A stretch of 64,000 bases of DNA from Falsiruegeria litorea R37 (GCF_900172225.1 NZ_FWFO01000006.1:1-64000), one strand, 5' to 3'. Numbered from the stretch's first letter, positions 45,535 to 56,318 are shown. Notes: generated by a model not told the origin, from the letters alone. A program made the numbers and translations.

Positions 45535-48500
45535 TCACGCGTCGATTTCGACGATTCCACCAGGTTCCGCGGCGCGGGATTGGCAAGTGATAATTGCCGT
45601 TTCCCGTTGCTTGTTGGACAGAACAAAATCGCGATGCTCTACCTCGCCAGAGATCAAGCCGCATTTGCAGACACCGCAGATCCCGTCTGAGCATTTGATG
45701 TCAACAGGCAACCCGTTCTCGACCATGACATCGGCTGCGGTTTTGTCTGCGGGCACCTCCAGCACTTTACCGGAACGCGCCAATTTCAGTGTGAAGGGAT
45801 GGTTTTCGTATTCAGGCTGTTCCGGCACACTGAAATACTCCAGATGCCGAGCCTCTTCGGGAAAGCCTTGCCGCTCGGCCGCTTGCATTACCCCGTCCAT
45901 GTAGCGATCCGGTCCGCAGGTATACACGTGCCATCCTGTCCGGTAGCCAGCCAACACCTGATCCAAGTCCGCGCGGTTGCCCAGATCCGAGAAATGCAAG
46001 TGCACCCGATCCGACCAGGGAACTATGGCCAGATCTTGCAGATACCCCGCTTCATCCTTCCGGCTGGCAGAGTAGTGCAGTTCGAACTCTGCACCGAGAT
46101 CATGCAGCCGATGAGCAAAGGCGATCATCGGCGTGATCCCGATCCCGCCGCCCATCAGAAACGTCCTGGTAGCGGTCTCTTCCAGTTCGAAATGGTTGAT
46201 CGGCTTAGAGATAAAGACCTTGCGCCCCTCGGTGAAAATTCGATGCAACAGGGCCGATCCCCCGCGCCCTTCCTCCTCGCGCAGCACACCAATTTGATAC
46301 GAGCTGGTATCCGCCGGGTTGCCGGACATGGAATACTGCCGCAGAAACTCGGGCGCGACGACTACGTCCAAATGCGCGCCGGCGGTCCATTCAGGCAACG
46401 GCGATCCGTCGAGGGTAGAGAATTCGTATTTGGTGACCCCTGCGGTCATCTTGTCGACCTTGGTGATCGAGACCTGAATGACCGGCGCATCCCCGTCATT
46501 GGCAAACCGGTGCACCATCGAGGTATCACCGCGCGCCAGCCGCTCCTTGTACTCGTCGGCAGGGATCATTGCCTCATACGCCGCAATCCCGGCCTCGCGG
46601 TCCATTGGAAAGGGATAGGGATAGGGCGGCGGAGCAAGTGGTGCAGGATAAACAGCGAGTGTCTGGTCCTCGTACTTCAGGTCCAGATCCCGCTGCAGAT
46701 CGCGCCGGTTCACGGAATGCTTGGGTTTGCGATAGCCCCCGCTTTCGTCCAGCTCGACGTCCCACCACCACTTCTTGACCTCATTGAGCCCGCCATTGCC
46801 AACGGCGTCATCCAACTTGGCCAACATGGGCGCTGACGATGGAACATTGGTTGCCGCCCATCGGAACGGCGCCTGTGAAAACAGACCTTCCAGGTTCCAC
46901 GGGCACGTTTTCATGCACCGCCCACACATCGCCCCGCCCTGTTGCGTGATCCGGTATGTGGTGCACTTCTGGCTGTCGGACTTCCAGATTTCATAGCCGT
47001 TGAACATCAGCTTGGGGCCGGCGGTGATCGCCCCGGACGGACATTCGCGCGCGCATTTGTTGCACGAGTTGCAAAAGTTCTGCAGGCCAAAGTCGATGGG
47101 CTTGTCGTGCGCCATTGGCATGTCTGTGGTGACCGCGCCAGATTTCAGGCGCGGGCCAAGGTACGGGTTCAAGATAACCTCGCCAATCCGGCTGACCTCT
47201 CCCAAACCGGCCAACAACAGCAGCGGCGGTTGCAAAACCTCACCGTCCATCACCGTGTGCGCCTTGGCGCTATAGCCGAGGTTGCGGATCTGTTGCGCGA
47301 TCACCCCGCCGAGCAGCGAAAACCGCAGATAGGCCCGCATGGATTGGCTGACCGCGATCCAATCATCTCCGCTGGCCCCCTCCATCGTTTCAAACCCCTG
47401 ATCGATGATCATGCTGACAGCTTTGTCATGGGGCGGGTTGATTGGCTGACCTGCCGCGTCATGGCTGTACCAGCTCCATTCCGGGCATCGGCTGGTGCCG
47501 ACAGCATCGACGCCCAGAAAATAACTCGCTGCCTTCAGGTTGTCGGCATTGCGCTGCTCTTGTGTCGGGCGCGCGCCTTGCGGGTTTGCATCACCATCCT
47601 GCAGCAGGACAAAGGCCCCAAGCGCGCGGCGCTGCGCAAAGCTGGGCGCGGATTTGCGGACATAATGCCCGCCCCGTGCGGCCTCTTGATTGCCTTTGCC
47701 CATGTCGCCAAACAAGGAGCGCGCAAACATGTCGGCCCGTTTGGGCACGCGGGCAACGTTGGCCTCATCAATGTAGGTCGTGGGTTTATCCACCCGTTTG
47801 AGCCGCTCAAAGGGGTGTGCCCCATCGACGTAATTTCGCCGAGCAAAGGGATCTCGGTTCAAGGCGGATTTGGCAAACCCTTTGCCCAGCCACCACGCCG
47901 GGCCTTGGGTCTTGAACCAGGGCTGTTCGGACATCGGAGCCAATGGTTGATCGCTGGCCAGGTCCATTTCGGTCGTGATAGCAGCCAGACCAAATCGCGT
48001 GCCAAGCCACGGCGCGATCAGTTCTCCCTGCTCGGCGGTGACCAGTCCTGCAGAGACGGCAAGACGGCCCAGGTCCACTTCGGTCGTGGTCAGGGTATGG
48101 GCGCGCGCCTCGTATCCCAGAAGGCGTATGTAGTTGGCGATCACAACGGCCGTTTCGGTTCCACGTAGACAGGCGCGATGTTCCTGCGCATCCAATATCC
48201 AGTCGCTGCCCGGTTCATCAGATCGAGGATCGCGGGTGTACTCATACAGAAAGACAATCGCGTTCTTATGCCCGTCCACTGGGGTGTCCGGCGCTTCGAT
48301 GCTTTCTTTGAGGTCGGCCATGATCATGTCGATGCCCGAGGCAAAGGTCTTGGTCTGCCGGGTTTTCAACGCATGCGCCAACCGTTCGATGTCGGGGTTT
48401 CTGCGCGGGGCGTCCAGAATGGCATCCGCTTTCAACCGCCCTACCCCCACCATCGAGGCATCATTGTAGTAACCAAACGCCTTGAGGTGATTTGACCGTT

Positions 48501-48750
48501 CTTGCGGATCGCTGGGAATGTCTGATTTTGCCTTGTTCACGAACCCATCTCGGATCGCGTCCATCATCGCCTGGAACTCTCCCATTGCGTTGACGATGCT
48601 TTCGGGGGTTTCAGGCCGCTCAAAACTTAGGGTCGGCATTACTGGCACGCGCGACAATTCTGGCGCCGATGACAGTCGGGACAATCGCTCCAGCGGGTAG
48701 GATCCCATGTGAACCGGCCGGTTCCGATCCGAAAAGAATCGAAGTCCCAT
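45535..48750 (-). CDS. rdhA: Catabolic reductive dehalogenase fused to a ferredoxin reductase module
   Basis: A 1071-residue fusion. Residues 1 to about 700 are a cobalamin-dependent reductive dehalogenase with two related halves, a possible catalytic Y428 and K496, and two [4Fe-4S] sites (C560, C563, C566, C570; C596, C609, C612, C616). Residues 755-970 are an FNR-type reductase (R804-QYS for flavin, GGGIGITP at 867-874, CGPDRYM at 945-951). The tail is a plant-type [2Fe-2S] ferredoxin (C1020, C1025, C1028, C1056). There is no Tat signal, so it should be a soluble, oxygen-tolerant catabolic enzyme like BhbA and NpRdhA, driven directly by NAD(P)H. With pobA convergent next door, a halogenated 4-hydroxybenzoate is the likely substrate. 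GGGAGGG precedes the ATG. Confidence 0.93.
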   Translation of the reverse strand: MGLRFFSDRNRPVHMGSYPLERLSRLSSAPELSRVPVMPTLSFERPETPESIVNAMGEFQAMMDAIRDGFVNKAKSDIPSDPQERSNHLKAFGYYNDASMVGVGRLKADAILDAPRRNPDIERLAHALKTRQTKTFASGIDMIMADLKESIEAPDTPVDGHKNAIVFLYEYTRDPRSDEPGSDWILDAQEHRACLRGTETAVVIANYIRLLGYEARAHTLTTTEVDLGRLAVSAGLVTAEQGELIAPWLGTRFGLAAITTEMDLASDQPLAPMSEQPWFKTQGPAWWLGKGFAKSALNRDPFARRNYVDGAHPFERLKRVDKPTTYIDEANVARVPKRADMFARSLFGDMGKGNQEAARGGHYVRKSAPSFAQRRALGAFVLLQDGDANPQGARPTQEQRNADNLKAASYFLGVDAVGTSRCPEWSWYSHDAAGQPINPPHDKAVSMIIDQGFETMEGASGDDWIAVSQSMRAYLRFSLLGGVIAQQIRNLGYSAKAHTVMDGEVLQPPLLLLAGLGEVSRIGEVILNPYLGPRLKSGAVTTDMPMAHDKPIDFGLQNFCNSCNKCARECPSGAITAGPKLMFNGYEIWKSDSQKCTTYRITQQGGAMCGRCMKTCPWNLEGLFSQAPFRWAATNVPSSAPMLAKLDDAVGNGGLNEVKKWWWDVELDESGGYRKPKHSVNRRDLQRDLDLKYEDQTLAVYPAPLAPPPYPYPFPMDREAGIAAYEAMIPADEYKERLARGDTSMVHRFANDGDAPVIQVSITKVDKMTAGVTKYEFSTLDGSPLPEWTAGAHLDVVVAPEFLRQYSMSGNPADTSSYQIGVLREEEGRGGSALLHRIFTEGRKVFISKPINHFELEETATRTFLMGGGIGITPMIAFAHRLHDLGAEFELHYSASRKDEAGYLQDLAIVPWSDRVHLHFSDLGNRADLDQVLAGYRTGWHVYTCGPDRYMDGVMQAAERQGFPEEARHLEYFSVPEQPEYENHPFTLKLARSGKVLEVPADKTAADVMVENGLPVDIKCSDGICGVCKCGLISGEVEHRDFVLSNKQRETAIITCQSRAAEPGGIVEIDA

Positions 48751-48843
48751 GCGCCATACCCTCCCCGATTGATGACAACCTCATTGGCTTGGCAGAAGAA
48801 GCCGCAGATCAGTTGCCATGTCAACACCTTCGCTCACAACGTT

Positions 48844-48885
48844 CGAAAGATGCAATAACGAAAAAAACCGAAACCATATCGAAAA
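48844..48885. promoter_or_regulatory. CGAAA direct repeats upstream of the DeoR-family gene
   Basis: CGAAA starts at 48844, 48859, 48869 and 48880; the last three repeat about once per helical turn. Tandem TTTCG/CGAAA half-sites are typical for GlpR-like DeoR regulators, and this cluster lies between the divergent dehalogenase and deoR-like genes. Confidence 0.55.
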
Positions 48886-48952
48886 TCCCTTCGTGACATT
48901 CGACGACAGAATGCCTAAGTAGCACGCAGTGAGTCACCAAGGGCTGCCAACC

Positions 48953-49729
48953 ATGGATGCCGAAGAACGACACGACAAAATCCTGGACCTGCTGCGCGAA
49001 CACGAGCGCGTGAACGTTGATGACCTGTCGACGCTCTTTGGCGTTTCCAACCAGACCATTCGGGCCGACCTGCGGGATCTGAGCAATCGGGGTCTGGTCA
49101 CGCGGACCCACGGGGGTGCCGTGAGGGTCGATCAGGTGTCAAACCGCGAATATGCCGAACGGCGCAAACTGAAAGGGCAAGAGAAAGAGGCGATGGGGGT
49201 GCTGTGTGCCTCGTTAATCCCCGATACCTGCTCGGTCAGTTTGAATATCGGCACATCAACCGAACAGGTCGCCAAGGCGCTGTCGCATCACAAGGATCTG
49301 ACCGTCCTGTCCAACAACATCAACATCATCAACATCCTGATCGGCACCCAATCCAAAGAGCTGATCTTGGTCGGCGGTGCGGTCCGTCAAAGCGATGGTG
49401 CCATTGTAGGTGAGGATGCGGTCGAATTCATCGAACGCTACAAGGTGGACTATGCGGTCATCGGGGCCTCGGCCCTGGATATGGATGGCTCGGTTCTGGA
49501 TTTTGACACCCGCGAGGTTTCGGTGGCCCGCGCGATCCTGCGCAATTCGCGGATCAAGATCCTGGTTTGTGATAGCTCAAAATTCGAACGCTCGGCACCG
49601 ATCCGCATCTGCGCTGTTCAGGACCTGGACTATGTGGTGACCGACCAGATGCCCCCGATGGAATTTATTGAAGCAGCCCGCGCAGGGCAGACAGAGATTT
49701 TGGTATTGGACGAGCTGAATGCAGGTTGA
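48953..49729 (+). CDS. glpR: DeoR-family regulator, GlpR-like
   Basis: A 258-residue DeoR regulator with an N-terminal helix-turn-helix (ERHDKILDLLREHERVNVDD, then FGVSNQTIRADLRDL; THGGA motif) and a C-terminal sugar-phosphate-sensing domain (LNIGTSTEQVAKAL, LVGGAVR). It overlaps glpD by 11 bases, so it is most likely the repressor of glycerol-3-phosphate use, relieved by glycerol-3-phosphate. The ATG at 48953 has AAGGG upstream; a GTG at 48929 lacks one. Confidence 0.9.
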   Translation: MDAEERHDKILDLLREHERVNVDDLSTLFGVSNQTIRADLRDLSNRGLVTRTHGGAVRVDQVSNREYAERRKLKGQEKEAMGVLCASLIPDTCSVSLNIGTSTEQVAKALSHHKDLTVLSNNINIINILIGTQSKELILVGGAVRQSDGAIVGEDAVEFIERYKVDYAVIGASALDMDGSVLDFDTREVSVARAILRNSRIKILVCDSSKFERSAPIRICAVQDLDYVVTDQMPPMEFIEAARAGQTEILVLDELNAG

Positions 49730-51326
49730 CGCTAAACGCTCCGAAGGCGAGCCGCTGGATATTTTCATCATCGGCGGTGGGATCAACGGCTGTGGCATTG
49801 CCCGCGACGCGGCAGGCCGTGGCTTTTCGGTCGCTCTGGCCGAAATGAACGACCTGGCATCGGCGACGTCTTCGGCCTCGACCAAGCTGTTCCACGGTGG
49901 GTTGCGGTATCTGGAATTTCTCGAGTTTCGCCTGGTCCGAGAGGCCCTGATTGAACGCGAAGTTCTGCTGAAGGCCATGCCCCACATAAGCTGGCCCTTG
50001 CGGTTTGTCGTGCCCTATCACAAGGACATGCGGTTCGAGAGCGACACACCCGTATCCCGCCTGTTGGGCACGGTAATGCCCTGGATGAAAGGCCGCCGCC
50101 CCAGTTGGTTGGTGCGGCTCGGCCTGTTTTTGTATGACACGATGGGGGGGCGTGAAATCCTGCCGTCGACCAAGACGCTGGATCTGAAAACAGACCCGGC
50201 TGGACGTCCCTTGCAGACCAAGTTCCAGAAGGCGTTTGAATATTCGGACTGTTGGATTCAGGACGCACGTCTGGTGGTATTGAACGCCCGCGATGCGCAA
50301 GCCCGTGGCGCGCAGATCATGACGCGCACCAAAGTTGTCAGCGCCGAACGCACAGATGACCTGTGGGCCATAACGACCGAGGACATGGCGACCGGAAATC
50401 GCCATACCACTCACGCCAAAATGCTGATCAACGCAGGCGGTCCATGGGTGGGCGACATCATCCACAACACGCTGCGCGTCAACTCGACCGAGGGTGTGCG
50501 GCTGGTGCGTGGAAGCCACATCGTAACCCGTAAACTGTTCGAGCACGACAAGGCCTATTTCTTTCAAGGCACCGATGGGCGGATCATCTTTGCTATTCCC
50601 TATGAGGGCGACTTTACCCTGATCGGCACCACGGATGCAGATCACGCTGATGCCAGCACAAAACCCGAATGCACCGAGGCCGAGCAGAAATATCTGCTCA
50701 ACTTCGCCTCGCAATATTTCGCCACTTCGCTGAGTGTCGATGACGTGGTCTGGAGCTATTCCGGCGTGCGCCCGCTCTATGACGACGGTGCAAAGTCTGC
50801 GACGGCGGCGACGCGGGAATACGTGCTGACGCTGGACCAATCCGACGGGGCGGCGCTGTTGAATGTCTTTGGCGGCAAGATCACCACATACCGCAAACTG
50901 GCAGAGGCAGCGTTGGACAAGGTAGCCAGGGTTTTCCCCGACACCGAACCCAACTGGACCGAAGGCGTCCCCCTGCCCGGCGGCGATTTCCCGGTCGAGG
51001 GGCTGGACAGCCTTATCGCCTCGACCCGAGCGCAATATCCGTTCCTGGATCAGACCTGGGCCACGCGGTTGGTGCGCGCCTATGGCACCGAAGTCCCCGA
51101 GGTTTTGGGGAATGCGGCCACAGAGCAAGCCCTTGGTCGTGATTTCGGTGCGACCCTGACCGAACGCGAAATCAACTGGTGCATCGACAACGAATGGGTG
51201 CGTTCTGCCGACGACATGCTGTGGCGCCGGTCCAAGCTTGGTTTGCGTCTGACCTCGGATCAGGCCGCCGCAGTTGAGGCATACATAACCAACGCGCTGC
51301 AGCCGAAACCGGCGAAAGCCAGCTGA
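49719..51326 (+). CDS. glpD: Aerobic glycerol-3-phosphate dehydrogenase
   Basis: A 535-residue FAD enzyme with [19 protein letters not shown] near residue 17, [21 protein letters not shown] and a C-terminal [12 protein letters not shown] segment, all GlpD features. It oxidises glycerol-3-phosphate to dihydroxyacetone phosphate at the inner membrane and passes electrons to quinone. It is translationally coupled to its regulator. With the ugp operon about 18 kb away, it gives a route from phospholipid-derived diesters to central carbon. Confidence 0.95.
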   Translation: MQVDAKRSEGEPLDIFIIGGGINGCGIARDAAGRGFSVALAEMNDLASATSSASTKLFHGGLRYLEFLEFRLVREALIEREVLLKAMPHISWPLRFVVPYHKDMRFESDTPVSRLLGTVMPWMKGRRPSWLVRLGLFLYDTMGGREILPSTKTLDLKTDPAGRPLQTKFQKAFEYSDCWIQDARLVVLNARDAQARGAQIMTRTKVVSAERTDDLWAITTEDMATGNRHTTHAKMLINAGGPWVGDIIHNTLRVNSTEGVRLVRGSHIVTRKLFEHDKAYFFQGTDGRIIFAIPYEGDFTLIGTTDADHADASTKPECTEAEQKYLLNFASQYFATSLSVDDVVWSYSGVRPLYDDGAKSATAATREYVLTLDQSDGAALLNVFGGKITTYRKLAEAALDKVARVFPDTEPNWTEGVPLPGGDFPVEGLDSLIASTRAQYPFLDQTWATRLVRAYGTEVPEVLGNAATEQALGRDFGATLTEREINWCIDNEWVRSADDMLWRRSKLGLRLTSDQAAAVEAYITNALQPKPAKAS

Positions 51327-51400
51327 ACCGCCATTCCCACTTGGCGCGCCTTGGCGGGCTGGTTAAACAGGGTGTCCGACCCAACCCGACGGAGGCCCCC

Positions 51401-53734
51401 TTGGACACCGGACAGCGCATCGCCCAGACCATCGCAACCGAAATCAGCGCCCGCCCCCAACAGGTGCGCGCCGCCGTTGCCCTGCTGGACGACGGCTCGA
51501 CCGTGCCCTTCATCGCGCGCTATCGCAAAGAGGCAACGGGTGGGTTGGACGACACCCAACTGCGGCAGCTGTCGGACCGGCTGACTTACCTGCGCGAACT
51601 GGACGCACGGCGGGATACGATCCTGACATCGATCAAGGACCAGGGGAAGCTGACTGATGACCTGGCCAAATCTATCGCGCTGGCCAGCACCAAGGCCGCG
51701 TTGGAAGACATCTATCTGCCGTACAAACCCAAGCGTCGCACCAAGGCGATGATTGCACGTGAAAACGGGCTGGACCCACTGGCCGAGGCGATTTTGGCGG
51801 ACCGGACGCAGGTACCGGAAACCCTGGCCGAGGCCTATGTGACAGAGACCGTGCCAACGACCCGCGACGCCCTGAACGGCGCTCGTGACATCATTGCCGA
51901 AGGGTTGACCGAAAACGCGGGCCTTTTGGGTGAGCTGCGTAAGTTCATGCAGGCCGAGGCGTTTTTGACCTCCAAGGTCATCGCGGGGCAAGAGACCAAC
52001 GGCGCCAAATTTTCAGACTATTTCGATCACCGCGAACGGTGGGCAGATGTACCTTCGCACCGGGCGTTAGCCATGTTGCGCGCGTCAAAAGAGGGGGTGG
52101 TCACGCTGGACGTGGCCCCCGACCCGGAAACCGGCGCCGATCGGGCCGAGGGAATTGTCGCCGCCCAATTGCAGACCCGCAGCGATACGGCGGGAGACAA
52201 GTGGTTGCGCAAGGTTGCCGGCTGGACCTGGCGGGTCAAGCTGAGCCTGTCGATGATGGTTGAACTGATGGCCGATCTGCGCAACCGCGCTCAAGAGGAT
52301 GCGATCACCGTTTTTGCCCGCAACCTGAAGGATCTGCTCTTTGCTGCCCCGGCGGGTGCACGCCCGACCTTGGGCCTGGATCCTGGTATTCGGACCGGCG
52401 TCAAGGCCGCCGTCGTCGATACGACCGGCAAACTGGTGGCGACTGAGACACTCTATCCGTTTCAGCCAAAAAACGATGTGCGGGGTGCCGAGGCCGCGAT
52501 CCTGAAGCTGATCGCAACCCATGGGATTGAACTCGTCGCGATCGGCAATGGCACCGCAAGCCGCGAGACCGAGCGGTTGGTGGCGGATACATTGAAACTG
52601 TTGCCCAAAGGGGTGAAGGCACCGACCAAGGTCGTGGTGTCCGAAGCCGGTGCCTCGGTCTATTCGGCATCCGAATTGGCGGCGCGCGAGTTTCCCGATC
52701 TGGACGTGTCGCTGCGTGGTGCAGTGTCGATTGCACGTCGCCTGCAAGACCCGCTGGCGGAACTGGTGAAGATCGAGCCCAAATCCATTGGTGTGGGTCA
52801 GTATCAGCACGACGTCGACCAACACCGGCTGAGCAAATCGCTGGCGGCTGTGATCGAAGACGTGGTGAACGCGGTCGGTGTCGACCTGAACACTGCCTCT
52901 GCCCCGTTGCTGGCCCATGTCTCGGGCCTTGGACCTGGATTGGCCGAGGCCATTGTCGCCCATCGGGACATGAACGGGGCGTTTGGCGCGCGCAAGGATC
53001 TGTTGAAGGTGTCGCGCTTGGGTCCGCGTGCCTTTGAACAATGCGCGGGATTTCTGCGTATCCGCGATGGGGCCGAGCCGCTGGATGCCTCGTCTGTTCA
53101 CCCTGAAGCCTATGATGTTGCGCGGAAAATCGTTCAGGCCTGCGGGCGGGACATTCGTCAAATCATGGGCCAGGATGGTGCGTTAAAATCACTGCGCGCC
53201 GAACAGTTCGTGGACGAAAGCTTTGGTCTGCCCACGGTTCGCGACATCTTTGACGAGCTGGAAAAACCCGGCCGCGATCCCCGACCCAGTTTTGTCACGG
53301 CCTCTTTTGCCGACGGGATCGAAGATATCAAGGACCTCAAGCCCGGCATGTCGCTGGAAGGCACGGTAACCAACGTCGCGGCCTTTGGCGCCTTTGTCGA
53401 CATTGGCGTGCATCAAGACGGGCTGGTGCATGTCAGCCAATTGGCGGATCGTTTCGTCAAGGACCCCCACGAAGTGGTCAAGACGGGTCAGGTGGTGAAA
53501 GTGCGCGTGACCGAAGTGGATGTTGCACGCAAACGCATCGGATTGAGCATGCGCAAGGATGGCGGCACGTCTGACCGTTCCGAACGGGGCAACCGCGGAT
53601 CCGCGCCGCGCGGCAAACCTCAGGCCAAGGGGCGAGGACCGCAGAAAGGCCACCATCAGGCCAAATCAAACCCAAAGACACCTGACACAGGTGCGTTGGG
53701 TGCTGCCCTTATGGATGCACTGAAGAAAACGTGA
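51401..53734 (+). CDS. tex: Tex family RNA-binding transcription accessory protein
   Basis: A 777-residue Tex protein, the usual length. It shows the N-terminal helical region ([18 protein letters not shown]), the YqgF-like RNase H fold ([18 protein letters not shown]), helix-hairpin-helix repeats ([20 protein letters not shown]) and a C-terminal S1 RNA-binding domain ([20 protein letters not shown]). Tex binds nucleic acid and affects transcription. The start is TTG at 51401 with GGAGG five bases upstream; the frame opens earlier at 51341 but that has no ribosome site. The basic, low-complexity tail after the S1 domain is common in alphaproteobacterial Tex. Confidence 0.94.
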   Translation: MDTGQRIAQTIATEISARPQQVRAAVALLDDGSTVPFIARYRKEATGGLDDTQLRQLSDRLTYLRELDARRDTILTSIKDQGKLTDDLAKSIALASTKAALEDIYLPYKPKRRTKAMIARENGLDPLAEAILADRTQVPETLAEAYVTETVPTTRDALNGARDIIAEGLTENAGLLGELRKFMQAEAFLTSKVIAGQETNGAKFSDYFDHRERWADVPSHRALAMLRASKEGVVTLDVAPDPETGADRAEGIVAAQLQTRSDTAGDKWLRKVAGWTWRVKLSLSMMVELMADLRNRAQEDAITVFARNLKDLLFAAPAGARPTLGLDPGIRTGVKAAVVDTTGKLVATETLYPFQPKNDVRGAEAAILKLIATHGIELVAIGNGTASRETERLVADTLKLLPKGVKAPTKVVVSEAGASVYSASELAAREFPDLDVSLRGAVSIARRLQDPLAELVKIEPKSIGVGQYQHDVDQHRLSKSLAAVIEDVVNAVGVDLNTASAPLLAHVSGLGPGLAEAIVAHRDMNGAFGARKDLLKVSRLGPRAFEQCAGFLRIRDGAEPLDASSVHPEAYDVARKIVQACGRDIRQIMGQDGALKSLRAEQFVDESFGLPTVRDIFDELEKPGRDPRPSFVTASFADGIEDIKDLKPGMSLEGTVTNVAAFGAFVDIGVHQDGLVHVSQLADRFVKDPHEVVKTGQVVKVRVTEVDVARKRIGLSMRKDGGTSDRSERGNRGSAPRGKPQAKGRGPQKGHHQAKSNPKTPDTGALGAALMDALKKT

Positions 53735-54257
53735 CGTGGAAGACGCGCCTTTGCCTTCTCGCGCAACCTTGCGCTGAGTGGATTTGCGCCCCAAGTTCGA
53801 ACCCAGTTACCGTGAAAAAATCGTCAAAATTCGCTTCACGTTTCACGGAATATTGACCCGATAATCGCAATTGCAGACGGTTGGGCCGCAACCTGACGAA
53901 GCAGAATCGATGAGGGAGCAACCGGGCATTTCGCATGCTCCCGGTGCTCGGATGATGTTTCGCCGGATTATGTGGGCAGGCCCGTGCTGATCCGACATCG
54001 GACCATGAACTTTCAGCTGCACTGAAAGTACCCCAAAAGATACGGATCTTGGGATACAGGCGCGCGTTGAGTGGCCGTGCTGCCTGTTTCGTCTGAGTCC
54101 CCAACTTGGACGAAAAACGAGGGCCTGACATGATTCCCGTCGGGCCCTCGTTCATTTCAGGGAATATTTCTAAGGATTGGTCGCAACACAATACCAGACA
54201 TCTGATGGAATACCGACGGCACGCAGCGCCCGGAACAGATCGGGAAGTCCGCCGATG
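53735..54257. other. Intergenic region between tex and the 54-56 kb gene
   Basis: These 523 bases hold no supported gene. A perfect ACTTTCAG-CTGCA-CTGAAAGT palindrome lies at 54009-54029 and a terminator at 54116-54152. The open frame on the minus strand here has no family resemblance. Confidence 0.5.
54116..54152 (-). terminator. Rho-independent terminator for the 54258-56318 gene
   Basis: Ten-base arms AACGAGGGCC and GGCCCTCGTT (54116-54125 and 54143-54152) enclose a 17-base loop. On the minus strand the stem runs into TTTTT. It lies about 105 bases past the stop of the minus-strand gene. Confidence 0.75.
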
Positions 54258-56318
54258 TTACTTGTGCAACAGCCGAACCGGGGCGTCGAATTCTTGGGAT
54301 GAAACCAGCGTGAGCCCAGAAGTCAAAACACCAGAACGTGCGCTTTGTTCTTCGGGTGCGACGGGCAAGCCCATCACATCACAATCATCTGCCGACACGG
54401 ATTTTGAATTCATCACCCGCTTCGTTTCATTTTCCTGGTCATAGGTTCCGCCCACCACATAGACATCAGCCAAACTGCCGTCGGGATAGGCCGAGAATGC
54501 CCCCAACCGAGCAACCCGCCCCACTGTCCACAAGGGCACGTTGCGCGCCACCTCGGTTTCAGAACTGATGCCGTCGATACCGGGTCCGTCCGCACGGGGC
54601 TGCGGTGCGAAGTCCGGAACTGTTCGCACGCTGTTGTTGCAGCGCAGCGTGATTTCTGCGTGCAATGGTGCGCCGGCTTCGTTGGTCAATTCCAACCTAT
54701 AATCTCCAGTCGGCACGGATTGACCACGGTTGTCCCGGTTCAGACTTGGGGCAAAGGCCACAACAATCTGCGTCTTAGCCGTGTCACCGAAGCGACGTAC
54801 GTAAGCCCGAGAAATCACAAACTCGCCCCGCCCTGTTACCAGACGCTTGCGGTCGACAGTGTATGACGCGCGTGCAATGGACCCATCATCGCCTACAATC
54901 TGACTGCGAGTCAGTTTTAGATCCACCTGATCCCCCCCGGGCCCGGTGATAACCAAAGTGGCACGGTTCAACTGTTCCAGCCACACTTCGACAAAGGAAA
55001 CCGCCTGAACCTCAGGCTGGATCTGCCAGTTCACAACATCCGTTTCTTTGCACGGCAGCCTCATGTTCACGCGTTGGCTCTCGTGAGTAGCAGAGTCATT
55101 TGACATCACTACTGCTGTCGCCACGCCTTCGGCATTGCGCAACCGCGCCAGTCGTCGGATTTCACGTTCAAGGAAACCGGTGCCGTCCGTGGCATCGGAC
55201 AAGTTCTTGTAGCTGATGTTAATGACTACCGCGACGCGGCGCGTTTTTCCTTTGTTGTCTTTCCAGTTGTCCGCCCACCGAAGCAAGCGGATCACTCCGG
55301 TCAAAACATAGAATTCCAGTCGCCCGGCCCAAGGTTCGTCGCTTGCCAACTTCGGCAACTGAACAAACATGACCGGTCGCGCATCGCTGGGGTTCTGAGC
55401 CGAGTGACTTTCGGTCGTTTGTGCATCCAGGTTGTCCTCTGTAATACGGGCTTCCAGCGGTCGGTTAATGTTTCGGGCCATGCATTTGCCAGCCGCCATC
55501 GCGATTGATTTCTGCTTGTTGGCATTCAATAGCCGATAGAATTCGACCTCGTCGACGGCACCGTCATAGATCATATCATCCATTTCAGCGCTCAAGTCGG
55601 ACCCGTTCGAACTGTGTCCAAACTCCAATGCGGCTCCGGTCCTGGACACTGACCAGGACTGCCGCCAGTAGTGATCAATTCGAGAAGGAGCTGTGGAGTT
55701 CACCTCTTCCGTTTCGCAACGAAACCGCTCGTTTGCAACCGAGATTTCGTCATCAACGTATCCGGTGACAACCTTGTCGCACAGCGGACGATCTAAAACA
55801 TAATGATGCTGAACCACAGCAGGCATTTCACCAGATGCAGCGTGTCGCGCATAACGTTTGGCACCGCGAAAAGCTCTGTCCAAGCCATCCAAGTTTCCAG
55901 ATGTCACTAACCGTGAGATCGGAATACCCACACCGATGTGTAGTGTTTCGCATCCCAAGACGGAATCGTAGGCGATGGCTTCAGGGCGGTACAGAAAGAA
56001 ACGCGTAAACCGCTCGACATTCTCACCGGCCAACTCTCCGACGATAATGTTGACCACCACAGCCAGAAAATCCCGATCATATTGGAGAGTTTTCCCTTTG
56101 TCGGTTCGGATCATGTGGTTGACCAAAGACTGAAGTGTCGACGTGTAATCGCCTTGTTTGCCCCGATTCAATTCGACAAACACAGGCTTCCAGACCCGCG
56201 CCCCCTTGGCCGATTTAGGGTCGCGCATAGCCTGTTCCCAGTCTTCAAAGGGTTCCACGATATCTGCTGGCTTGTTGCCCGACACCATCGACTTCGGCTC
56301 GTTCCAGATAACGTTCAT
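54258..56318 (-). CDS. Large protein of unknown function, possible inactive subtilase-like protein
   Basis: I do not recognise this 686-residue protein with confidence. From about residue 310 it follows the layout of plasmid-borne S8 (subtilisin-like) proteins: VMFVQLPKLASD, then VVINISYKNLSDATDGTGFLE where active forms have NISYG-x-GPHDG, and a late VGRVARLGAF-x-VYVVGG region. The expected HGTH and GTSMAAP catalytic motifs are not seen and the C-terminus ends about where the serine motif would begin, so it would be inactive or truncated. The ATG at 56318 is chosen for GGGAGG six bases upstream. It is downstream of the replication gene on the same strand and has its own terminator. A parS-like palindrome lies inside it at 55711-55725. 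Confidence 0.6.
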   Translation of the reverse strand: MNVIWNEPKSMVSGNKPADIVEPFEDWEQAMRDPKSAKGARVWKPVFVELNRGKQGDYTSTLQSLVNHMIRTDKGKTLQYDRDFLAVVVNIIVGELAGENVERFTRFFLYRPEAIAYDSVLGCETLHIGVGIPISRLVTSGNLDGLDRAFRGAKRYARHAASGEMPAVVQHHYVLDRPLCDKVVTGYVDDEISVANERFRCETEEVNSTAPSRIDHYWRQSWSVSRTGAALEFGHSSNGSDLSAEMDDMIYDGAVDEVEFYRLLNANKQKSIAMAAGKCMARNINRPLEARITEDNLDAQTTESHSAQNPSDARPVMFVQLPKLASDEPWAGRLEFYVLTGVIRLLRWADNWKDNKGKTRRVAVVINISYKNLSDATDGTGFLEREIRRLARLRNAEGVATAVVMSNDSATHESQRVNMRLPCKETDVVNWQIQPEVQAVSFVEVWLEQLNRATLVITGPGGDQVDLKLTRSQIVGDDGSIARASYTVDRKRLVTGRGEFVISRAYVRRFGDTAKTQIVVAFAPSLNRDNRGQSVPTGDYRLELTNEAGAPLHAEITLRCNNSVRTVPDFAPQPRADGPGIDGISSETEVARNVPLWTVGRVARLGAFSAYPDGSLADVYVVGGTYDQENETKRVMNSKSVSADDCDVMGLPVAPEEQSARSGVLTSGLTLVSSQEFDAPVRLLHK
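55711..55725. repeat. parS-like palindrome inside the 54-56 kb gene
   Basis: GTTTCG-CAA-CGAAAC, six-base arms. It is one of five copies of the same GTTTCG-N3-CGAAAC form near the partition genes and is the farthest from the origin. Confidence 0.5.

Noticed and set aside
46942-48168. A 408-codon open frame on the plus strand
   Set aside because: Antisense to the reductive dehalogenase gene.
53709-54191. A 160-codon minus-strand frame after tex
   Set aside because: It covers the terminator hairpin and has no protein-like features.
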